Positions 8,366 to 14,692 of a DNA stretch of 32,423 nucleotides are shown piece by piece; the stretch's first letter is position 1, and each line of letters opens with the position of its first letter. The notes below the pieces were generated by a model, which had not been told where the DNA came from, made no database searches, and worked only from the letters and a program-made list of their open reading frames with translations. Location of the stretch: assembly GCA_009841015.1 (NCBI GenBank), contig VXMQ01000175.1, forward strand, positions 1 through 32,423. Reading direction: 5' to 3'. The position numbers were made by a program, and so were the translations under genes. Source of the stretch: Candidatus Palauibacter denitrificans (GTDB taxonomy: Bacteria; Gemmatimonadota; Gemmatimonadetes; Palauibacterales; Palauibacteraceae).

Positions 8366-9198
8366 CCGATCACCGTGCCCCGTCCGGCCAGCGCCTCCGT
8401 GACCGGCTGTTCGATGCGCCCGTCCGCGATCACGACGCGTGTCGTGCCGGACTCCACCAGTCGCCGCAGGGCGAGCAGCTTGCGCTTCATGCGCCCGGCG
8501 ACCTCGCCCTCCCTGCGGACAAGCTCCGCACGGGAAAGACGCTCGACGACCGACGCCGGATCGTCCGGGTCCTCCAGGAAACCGGGCGCCTCGATCAACT
8601 GGATCACGCAATCCGCGCCCAGTTCGGCGCCGAGCAGGGTCACCACGTCGTCGTTCTCCGAGTTGATCGCCACGTTGTGTTCGTCGATCAGGGGCACCGT
8701 GACGACCGGCGTGAAGCCGCCGTCGAGGAGCAGCCGGAGCAGTCTGCGGTTCACCTCCATCGGCTTCCCGGACAGGTCCCGTTTGATCAGCGTCTTGCCG
8801 CCCTCTCGCACCCGGATCCCCCGGTTACGGCGCCCGCGCACGAGCGCGCCGTCGAGCCCGGTGAGCCCGACCGCGTTCACGCCGTGACCCTGCAGCAGTT
8901 CCACGATGCGCTTGTTTCGCAGACCCGCGTACGCCATGAGCATCACGTCGATCAGGTCGCGGTCGGACTGTACGCTCTCGTGTCCGGACACCGACGTGAG
9001 GACGCGCTTTTCGACCCCGAGCCGCCGGGCCAGGGAATCGCGCAGCGCGTTCGCGCCGTGCACGATGACGAACGGACCCGACAGGCCCGCCAGGTCGCGG
9101 GCGATCCCGTCCAGGTTGATGGTCGCCCCGCCGCCGATCTTGACGATGTGCAGCCCGCCGGACTCACCCGGCATCCGTCCCGGCATCGGTCCTGGCAT
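8362..9198 (-). CDS. lysZ: LysW-aminoadipate/glutamate kinase (amino acid kinase family)
   Basis: About 278 residues, the length of N-acetylglutamate kinases and LysZ. VKIGGGA is the glycine-rich phosphate loop, VIVHGANALRDSLARRLG the substrate region, and INSENDDVVTLLGAELGAD the nucleotide side. GFLEDPDDPASVV and GRMKRKLLALRRLVESG complete the kinase core. It phosphorylates the side-chain carboxylate of aminoadipate (or glutamate) attached to LysW. Homology begins only at about residue 14. Three in-frame ATG codons (9198, 9186, 9174) are set 12 bases apart in a tandem repeat; the last (MPGESGG) gives the most usual N-terminus. The annotated first ATG lies 3 bases after the stop of the amidotransferase-like gene. 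The stop overlaps the lysJ start (ATGA). Confidence 0.88.
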   Translation of the reverse strand: MPGPMPGRMPGESGGLHIVKIGGGATINLDGIARDLAGLSGPFVIVHGANALRDSLARRLGVEKRVLTSVSGHESVQSDRDLIDVMLMAYAGLRNKRIVELLQGHGVNAVGLTGLDGALVRGRRNRGIRVREGGKTLIKRDLSGKPMEVNRRLLRLLLDGGFTPVVTVPLIDEHNVAINSENDDVVTLLGAELGADCVIQLIEAPGFLEDPDDPASVVERLSRAELVRREGEVAGRMKRKLLALRRLVESGTTRVVIADGRIEQPVTEALAGRGTVIG

Positions 9199-9205
9199 CG
9201 GTCAG
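9170..9205. repeat. Three tandem 12-bp units carrying alternative lysZ starts
   Basis: On the + strand the units are GGCATCCGTCCC, GGCATCGGTCCT and GGCATCGGTCAG. Read on the - strand each one contains an ATG in the lysZ frame (9198, 9186, 9174), and the outermost unit also contains the TGA stop of the upstream gene at 9204-9202. The result is a run of evenly spaced possible start codons encoding repeated Met-Pro-Gly. Confidence 0.85.
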
Positions 9206-9861
9206 AACGTCCCGATGGCGCCGTTCGCGACCGGCGTCCACGCCCGCCGTCCGTCCGACGCCGGATGCGAATCCGGATAGGGCGCCGAGCACAGGATCCG
9301 CACGCCGTCCCCGCGGGAGGCATGCATCCGGAAGTAGTCCGGCTCCTCGCTGAACCGGGTCGCGAAATGGACCCGCCGCGACGCGTCGGCGACGATCAGA
9401 TTCATCGCCCGCACATAACGGGTGCGCTTCTCGATGGCATCGAGTCCCCGCTCCAGCGCCCGGCCCATGTCTCCGCCGCCGAAGCGCTTGATGAAGTTGA
9501 ACACCTTCTCCGCGCCGATCCGCCCGCGCTCCTTGATGCGGACGCCGTGCAGTTCTCCGTTGAAGATGAAGGCGCGTTCCCCGTCGAAGAACGGCATGTT
9601 GTTCTCCACCCGGATCCCTTCCCCGCGATAGGCGCTCCTCGCGTGGGCAAGCAGAAGCGTCGTCCGCCCGGACGGCGCCGCGGCGTCCTCCCACACCGGC
9701 GAGATGTCGCGGTAGACGCGCCACCCGTCGGCAGCGATCCACGCGCATCCCCACCCGTCGCCCTGATACTCGCGGCTCTCCCGGGAGATCTGCGCGAAGG
9801 CGGCGAGGTGCGACGCCATGTCGAAGGGCTCATCGCTGCGGACGCAGAGGATGCGGCACAC
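9202..9861 (-). CDS. Class II glutamine amidotransferase-like Ntn hydrolase inside the lysW operon
   Basis: A 219-residue protein that begins MCRILCV with a GTG start. Removal of Met exposes C2, the nucleophile of class II (N-terminal nucleophile) glutamine amidotransferases. Other family marks are GDGWG (34-38), LAHARSAY (R75) and FNGEL (N101-G102, oxyanion hole). It resembles the short YafJ/EgtC type, which has only the glutaminase domain and no synthetase partner. EgtC hydrolyses a gamma-glutamyl amide during ergothioneine synthesis. Here the gene sits between lysY (22-base gap) and lysZ (3-base gap), so it is cotranscribed with the LysW pathway. LysW adducts are gamma-glutamyl amides and LysK is not in the window, so it may release the product from the carrier; this is inference. 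A GGGGAG tract precedes the GTG. The family call is firm, the substrate open. Confidence 0.85.
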   Translation of the reverse strand: MCRILCVRSDEPFDMASHLAAFAQISRESREYQGDGWGCAWIAADGWRVYRDISPVWEDAAAPSGRTTLLLAHARSAYRGEGIRVENNMPFFDGERAFIFNGELHGVRIKERGRIGAEKVFNFIKRFGGGDMGRALERGLDAIEKRTRYVRAMNLIVADASRRVHFATRFSEEPDYFRMHASRGDGVRILCSAPYPDSHPASDGRRAWTPVANGAIGTF

Positions 9862-9883
9862 GATTCGGCTCCCCGCGCCGCAG

Positions 9884-10906
9884 TCAGGCCGGATGCAGCC
9901 CGGGGAACTTGAGCCCCCGCGACTCCGGCAACCCGTGCATCACGTTGAACGCCTGTACCGCCTGTCCCGCCGCTCCCTTCATGAGGTTGTCGATCGCGCT
10001 CAGGACCACGACCCGGTTCGAGAGCGGATCGCGCTCGAAGCCCACGTCACAGAAGTTCGCGCCCGCCAGGAGGTTGGGGTCGGGATAACGGTGGATGCCG
10101 CTCCGCTCCTTGACGATGCGCACGAACGGTTCGTCGGCGTACGCGGCCCGGTAGATCTTCCACAACGCCTTCTCGTCGAGCTCACGGTTCAGGAATACGT
10201 GACAGGTGGCGAGGACGCCGCGCACCATCTCGACCGCCGTCGCGGAGAAATGCACGTCGCCGCCGAGGATCGTCCGGATCTCGGCGGCGTGGCGGTGGCC
10301 CGTCGGCCGATACGACCGCATGGCGCCGCTGCGCTCCGGGTGGTGGCTGCCCTCGCTGGCGCGGTTGCCGGCCTCGCTCGAGCCCACCTTCACCTCGATC
10401 ACGGCGGAATCCGCGACCCCCTCCCGGTACAGCGGAAGCAGCCCGAGGATCGAGGCCGTCGCGTTGCAGCCCGCGCACGCGACGAGATCCGCGCCCGCCA
10501 GGGACTCGCGGTTCACTTCGGCGATCCCGTACACGAAGGACCCCAGGAGGTCCGGCCGCGGATGCGGCCGGCCGTAGAAGCGCTCGTAGTCCGCGCCGTC
10601 CGGGAGCCGAAAATCCGCCCCCAGATCGACGATCCGCCCCGCCAGCGACCGAAACTCGTCGATGCGGCGGGACGACTCCCCGTGCGGGAGACAGAGGAAG
10701 AGCACATCGCACTCCGACAGCTCGTGGAGCGTGCAGAAGCGCAGCCGCGTGACGCCGCGCAGGTTGGGGTGGACCCGCTGCGCGAACCGGCCCGCGAAGC
10801 GCTCGGAAGTGATCTGCCGCACCTCGACGTCGGGATGGCCGAGCAGGAGCCTCAGCAGCTCCCCGCCGGCGTAGCCGGACCCGCCCGCAATCGACGCACG
10901 GATCAT
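9884..10906 (-). CDS. lysY: LysW-aminoadipate/glutamate phosphate reductase (ArgC/LysY family)
   Basis: A 340-residue NADPH-dependent semialdehyde dehydrogenase of the ArgC fold. [11 protein letters not shown] (8-18) is the dinucleotide-binding loop. [15 protein letters not shown] holds the catalytic cysteine C147, and [11 protein letters not shown] the usual histidine segment. [20 protein letters not shown] is the substrate loop, with charged residues common in LysW-using homologues. It reduces the acyl phosphate made by LysZ to the semialdehyde used by LysJ. The ATG at 10906 overlaps the lysX stop (ATGA), which fixes the start; the open frame extending to 11164 lies within lysX and has no homology. 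On sequence alone it could be ArgC; the operon decides. Confidence 0.9.
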   Translation of the reverse strand: MIRASIAGGSGYAGGELLRLLLGHPDVEVRQITSERFAGRFAQRVHPNLRGVTRLRFCTLHELSECDVLFLCLPHGESSRRIDEFRSLAGRIVDLGADFRLPDGADYERFYGRPHPRPDLLGSFVYGIAEVNRESLAGADLVACAGCNATASILGLLPLYREGVADSAVIEVKVGSSEAGNRASEGSHHPERSGAMRSYRPTGHRHAAEIRTILGGDVHFSATAVEMVRGVLATCHVFLNRELDEKALWKIYRAAYADEPFVRIVKERSGIHRYPDPNLLAGANFCDVGFERDPLSNRVVVLSAIDNLMKGAAGQAVQAFNVMHGLPESRGLKFPGLHPA

Positions 10907-11751
10907 CGGTTCGCCGCCCGCTCCGGCGAGACCGTGTACGACACGATCCGCTCCGGAATGTTCACGCCCGTCGCCTCGATGCTGTTTCGGAACTCCATCG
11001 TGTAGTTCACTTCGTTCACGAGCAGTCCGCCGTCGCTCTCGAACAGGTCCACGGCCACCACGCCTCCGCCCACGGCCTCCGCCGCGCGCAGGGACAGTTC
11101 CCCGATCTCGCTCGTCACCGGACAGTTCGACGCCGTTCCGCCGCGGGCCGTGTTCGTGATCCAATGCTCGGACGACCGGTAGATGGCCGCCACGCAGTCC
11201 CCGCCCACGACGAACGCGCGGATGTCGCGCCCGCCCTTCTCAACGTACTTCTGCACGAAGAAGATCGAGTGATGGTAGCTGCCCAGGATCGCCTTGTGTT
11301 CGAGGACCGTCTCCGCCGCGTGCCGGTCGTTGATCCTCGACAGCAGGCGGCCCCATGAGCCGACCGCGGGCTTGAGGACGACGGGATAGCCGAGTTCCTC
11401 AATCGCCTCGAGCGCGGAGGCCTCGGTGAACGCGACTCTGGCTTCCGGCTGCGGCACACCGCATTCCCGCAGCGACGCCGCGGTGAGGATCTTGTCCCCG
11501 CAGCGGCGCGACACTTCGTAACGGTTGACGCAATCGAGACCGGCCCCCTCGAACAGCCGCAACGCGTGCATGGCGCGCGAATGGTTGATGCAGCGCTCAA
11601 GAACGACGTCGACGTCCGGGACCGTCCGGAAGTCGAACGCGAGCTTGCGGTCGTCCAGAAACACCAGTTCCACGTCGCTGCGCCCGCGCAACTCCGCGAT
11701 CAGCAGCTTCTCGTCCTTGCGGATGAGGGAATGAAGAAAACCGACTCTCAT
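10903..11751 (-). CDS. lysX: LysW-aminoadipate/glutamate ligase (RimK-type ATP-grasp)
   Basis: A 282-residue ATP-grasp ligase. [17 protein letters not shown] binds [14 protein letters not shown] is the central sheet, and the C-terminal [13 protein letters not shown] supplies magnesium-binding residues. [17 protein letters not shown] resembles the loop that reads the amino-acid substrate in LysX/ArgX. It joins the alpha-amino group of aminoadipate or glutamate to the C-terminal glutamate of LysW, protecting the amine for later steps. I cannot tell the lysine-type from the arginine-type enzyme by eye. The ATG at 11751 overlaps the lysW stop and the gene's own stop overlaps the lysY start, both as ATGA, so lysW, lysX and lysY form one coupled unit. 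Confidence 0.9.
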   Translation of the reverse strand: MRVGFLHSLIRKDEKLLIAELRGRSDVELVFLDDRKLAFDFRTVPDVDVVLERCINHSRAMHALRLFEGAGLDCVNRYEVSRRCGDKILTAASLRECGVPQPEARVAFTEASALEAIEELGYPVVLKPAVGSWGRLLSRINDRHAAETVLEHKAILGSYHHSIFFVQKYVEKGGRDIRAFVVGGDCVAAIYRSSEHWITNTARGGTASNCPVTSEIGELSLRAAEAVGGGVVAVDLFESDGGLLVNEVNYTMEFRNSIEATGVNIPERIVSYTVSPERAANR

Positions 11752-11912
11752 TCGCCCCAGTCCTCCTCGGCGTCCGGCGCCTCACCGAGAGTGATGGGGT
11801 CGAGCGCGAGGATCTCCAGTTCGACGCCGCAATCCTCGCATTCGAGCAACTCGCCCTCGACGGGGTCGTCGGAGATCGTGGGTTCCGCCGCGCATACGGG
11901 ACATTCCGGCAT
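11748..11912 (-). CDS. lysW: Amino-group carrier protein LysW
   Basis: A 54-residue acidic carrier with two zinc-binding pairs, CPVC (residues 4-7) and CEDC (25-28), and the diagnostic C-terminus EDWGE. In characterised LysW the gamma-carboxylate of the last glutamate (E54, same length here) is joined to the amino group of the pathway intermediate. Two ATGs are possible. The inner one at 11912 (MPECPVC) has GGAGG ending nine bases before it; the outer one at 11921 follows that GGAGG directly and so is a poor start. The inner start also gives the family length. It is the first gene of the operon; a promoter should lie between it and the membrane-protein gene ending at 11978, though that gene is on the same strand and readthrough is possible. 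Confidence 0.95.
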   Translation of the reverse strand: MPECPVCAAEPTISDDPVEGELLECEDCGVELEILALDPITLGEAPDAEEDWGE

Positions 11913-11921
11913 GCCGTCCAT

Positions 11922-11929
11922 CCTCCCTT
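11922..11929 (-). promoter_or_regulatory. Ribosome binding site of lysW
   Basis: The minus strand reads AAGGGAGG here, a strong Shine-Dalgarno match. Its spacing (nine bases to the ATG at 11912, none to that at 11921) selects MPECPVC as the start of LysW. Confidence 0.8.
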
Positions 11930-11977
11930 GAGGTTGTTCGCGCTGGGTTCTCCGTACGGAAAGAAACCTGAGTACCG

Positions 11978-12682
11978 TCAAACCGCCGCGGGGTTCCGGA
12001 ACGGAAGCCGCAGCAGCAGAAAAAGCCCAATGGCCAAAGGTTCAAGGAGCAGAATGTACCATGGCCAGCCGGGAAAGAAATCGAGCAGCGTGGACCCCGG
12101 AGGTTTCTCGATCAGGTATAGATAGTTCGACCCGAAGAGCCGGTTTAGCGGAAAGACGACGGCCGCGTACAGGTTCAGCAGCCCGAACACAATCCACGGA
12201 TCGCGGGCCGTCGGCCGATAGCCTTCCACCATCACCGCCCACACACCGGCGATGACGACGGCCCCGTGCGAGCCCATCGTCTCGAAGAAGGTGAAGTGCA
12301 TGACGCCGAATTCCGCCTCCGGGGTCAGCACGGCCTGCACCGCCCCCGCCACACCCAGGAAGTACATGAGACGGAGAACCCCGGGTCGTCGGGTCCACAG
12401 CCCATAAATCGTAATCCACGCCATGGCGCTGCAGAGGTGCAGCGGTATGTCGTTCTGTACCGTCCAAAGCCCCGTCGCGGCCTTCCAGATGTGCCTCGCA
12501 ACGAGGAGGAGGAAAATCGCGAGACCCAGCGTCACGCGGAGGCGGCGGCGACCCCGCTCATCGGCCCGCAGACCGACGCGAATCAGACAAGTGCCGACCA
12601 CCGCCAGGGCGCCGATGGTTACAAGGTGAACCGGACCGAAGAGATCGAACGGCACCCGTGCCGTCCCGAAGAACCCGCCCAT
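11978..12682 (-). CDS. TIGR02206 (YwaF-like) integral membrane protein
   Basis: A 234-residue protein with about seven hydrophobic segments (for example LVTIGALAVVGTCLIRVGL, VTLGLAIFLLLVA and ILLLEPLAIGLFLLL). Family marks are PLHLCSAMAW in the third helix region, FETMGSHGAVV, NYLYLIEKPPGS and LLDFFPGWPWYI near the end. The family is widespread and uncharacterised; TIGR02206 proteins are predicted membrane proteins with conserved His, Cys and Pro positions. It lies 36 bases after the NagB-PIG-L fusion and 65 before lysW, all on the minus strand, so it may join the two groups of genes in one transcript. No function is proposed. Confidence 0.8.
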   Translation of the reverse strand: MGGFFGTARVPFDLFGPVHLVTIGALAVVGTCLIRVGLRADERGRRRLRVTLGLAIFLLLVARHIWKAATGLWTVQNDIPLHLCSAMAWITIYGLWTRRPGVLRLMYFLGVAGAVQAVLTPEAEFGVMHFTFFETMGSHGAVVIAGVWAVMVEGYRPTARDPWIVFGLLNLYAAVVFPLNRLFGSNYLYLIEKPPGSTLLDFFPGWPWYILLLEPLAIGLFLLLRLPFRNPAAV

Positions 12683-12718
12683 GTCAGCCTGTCGCGCCGC
12701 GCCGTCCGACCCGGTACG

Positions 12719-14641
12719 TCACGGGTTCACGCCATCCGCGTCCGCGAGGGAGGAGGTCGGGATCTCTGGACCCTCGACCCGCTGCCCATCTCGCAGCGTC
12801 ACGTACGCCTCCATGGCGTAGTAGGCCGGCAGGCCCAGCGCGGCCAGCCGGTCGGCGGTATCCCGGTTGCGCTCGACGACGCGCTGCCAGAACTCGCGCG
12901 GATCCGGTCCGGGGAAGGGCGCCGAATCCTTCTGCGACTCGTGCCGGAAGATCGCCTGGACCTTGCCGCGGAGTTCGGCTTCGGATAGCGGCACGAAGAC
13001 GGTCGCTTCGTCCAGGTCCCACTCCTGCCACGCCCCGCGGTAAAGCCAGAGCCACGGCGGATCGCCGCTGTAGCCGGCGAGCGCCGCGTCGACCGTCTCG
13101 AGGCACATGCGGTGGGTGCCGTGCGGATCGGACAGGTCCCCGGCGGCGAACACGATCGTCGGCCGCACCTCCTCGAGGAGTTGCGCGACGATTTCCACGT
13201 CCTCCGACGTGATCGGGTTCTTTCTCACCTCTCCCGTCTGATAGAACGGCTGGTTCAGAAAGCGGGCCCGGTCGGCGGAGAGTCCGAGCGATTCGATCGC
13301 GGCCGTGGCCTCGGTCTCGCGGATGATGCGCTTGAGTTGCTGAACCACGCCCGGATCGACGTCCCCCGGCTCCTTGCGGGCGAGCCGGTCCTCGAGCGAC
13401 CGCAGCACCCCCTCGAGGTTCGCGGCGTCGCCGAGATCGATGATGCCCGCCGCGCGCCGCAGGAAGTCCAGGTAGCGGCGCACCTCGTGATCGAAGACGG
13501 CGATGTTCCCGGAAGTCTGGTACGCTACGGTGACGCGGTTGCCGTTCTCGACCAGCTTGCGCAGCAGTCCGCCCATCGAGATCACGTCGTCGTCCGGGTG
13601 GGGCGAGAAGACGACGATGTCCTGGCCGCGCGGCAGCCGGCTCTTCCCCCGGATCCTGGAGATGAGGGCGTTGAAGACCTGTCCGTTCAGCGGCCCGGCC
13701 GAACCGTGCCGGGAGGTGAGCGGGGCGAGGTGGTTCGCGCGATAGTCGTCGGTCCCGAGGTGGAGAATCGACTTGTCGGTGCGTTCGCTCAGCCAGATGA
13801 CGGCCGCGGTCTCGCGCTCCGTCGTCCACTCGACATCGCCCACGAGCCACGGCGTGCGGACGCGGGTGAGATCGGAAGCGGCGGCCGGATCGAGATAGAC
13901 CGTCGCGGCGGCGTGTTGCTGGAGGAAGGTCGCGGCGACGTCCGCGTGAACCTCCCCCTCGACGGCTCGGCGCACGATCTCGGCTTTGTGCTCTCCCGTC
14001 GCGATGAGGACGATTTCCCGCGCCTCGAGGATCGTGGCCACGCCCATCGTGATCGCCTGCGGCGGCACGTTCTCCTCGCCGAAGAAATCCGACGCGGCAT
14101 CGCTCCGGGTGACGGTGTCCAGGTAGAGCCGCCGGGTGCGGGAGTCGCGCTCGGACCCCGGCTCGTTGAAGCCGACGTGGCCGCTGCGCCCGATCCCGAG
14201 AATCTGGAAGTCGATGCCGCCTGCCTCCCGGATTCGGCGCTCGTATTCGACGCAGTGCGCCTCGACCTCCGCTTCCGGCACGTCGCCGCGCGGAATGTGA
14301 CAGTGCTCCGGGGCGATGTTCACGTGATCGAACAGGTACTCCCGCATGTAGCGGCGATAGCTGTGGAAGCTGCCGGGCCGCATCGGGAAGTACTCATCGA
14401 GGTTGAAGGCGACCGCGTTGGAAAAGTCGAGTCCTTCGTCCCGGTGCAGGCGGATGAGTTCCCGATAGACGCCGACGGGCGTGGCGCCGGTCGCGAGGCC
14501 GAGAACGGCGGGGCGCCCGTTCTCGGCCCTCTTCCGCAGGAGCGCCGCGATCCGGCCGGCGACCTCGGCGGCGATGCTGTCGTGGTCCGGCATGATCCGG
14601 ACCGTCACCCGTTCCCTGCGCGCGTGCGCAGCGGCGCTCAT
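12719..14641 (-). CDS. Glucosamine-6-phosphate deaminase (NagB-like) fused to PIG-L/LmbE deacetylase
   Basis: A 640-residue two-domain enzyme. The N-terminal half is NagB-like: LGLATGATPVGVYREL (48-62) for phosphate binding, NLDEY with D82, and GIGRSGHVGFNEPGS with H155 and E160. The position of the E. coli active-site Asp (GxDGH) is a serine (S153) here. The C-terminal half is a PIG-L/LmbE zinc deacetylase: SPHPDDDVISMGG (HPDDD 347-351) and DPHGTH (504-509). Such fusions are known from Bacteroidota-type genomes. Together the domains could remove the acetyl and then the amino group of an N-acetylhexosamine (phosphate), replacing separate NagA and NagB. There is no signal peptide, so it acts in the cytoplasm. 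A GTG at 14671 would add ten residues; ATG 14641 is preferred. The domain calls are firm, the substrate uncertain because of the S153 change. Confidence 0.88.
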   Translation of the reverse strand: MSAAAHARRERVTVRIMPDHDSIAAEVAGRIAALLRKRAENGRPAVLGLATGATPVGVYRELIRLHRDEGLDFSNAVAFNLDEYFPMRPGSFHSYRRYMREYLFDHVNIAPEHCHIPRGDVPEAEVEAHCVEYERRIREAGGIDFQILGIGRSGHVGFNEPGSERDSRTRRLYLDTVTRSDAASDFFGEENVPPQAITMGVATILEAREIVLIATGEHKAEIVRRAVEGEVHADVAATFLQQHAAATVYLDPAAASDLTRVRTPWLVGDVEWTTERETAAVIWLSERTDKSILHLGTDDYRANHLAPLTSRHGSAGPLNGQVFNALISRIRGKSRLPRGQDIVVFSPHPDDDVISMGGLLRKLVENGNRVTVAYQTSGNIAVFDHEVRRYLDFLRRAAGIIDLGDAANLEGVLRSLEDRLARKEPGDVDPGVVQQLKRIIRETEATAAIESLGLSADRARFLNQPFYQTGEVRKNPITSEDVEIVAQLLEEVRPTIVFAAGDLSDPHGTHRMCLETVDAALAGYSGDPPWLWLYRGAWQEWDLDEATVFVPLSEAELRGKVQAIFRHESQKDSAPFPGPDPREFWQRVVERNRDTADRLAALGLPAYYAMEAYVTLRDGQRVEGPEIPTSSLADADGVNP

Positions 14642-14692
14642 CCGCTCAGCCGCCGGCCGTGGCGTCTCCACGCGACGCCGGGGGGCGCGACA

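Noticed and set aside
10907..11164. Upstream extension of lysY inside lysX
   Set aside because: It overlaps well-conserved lysX codons and lacks homology; the ATGA junction at 10903-10906 gives the normal start.
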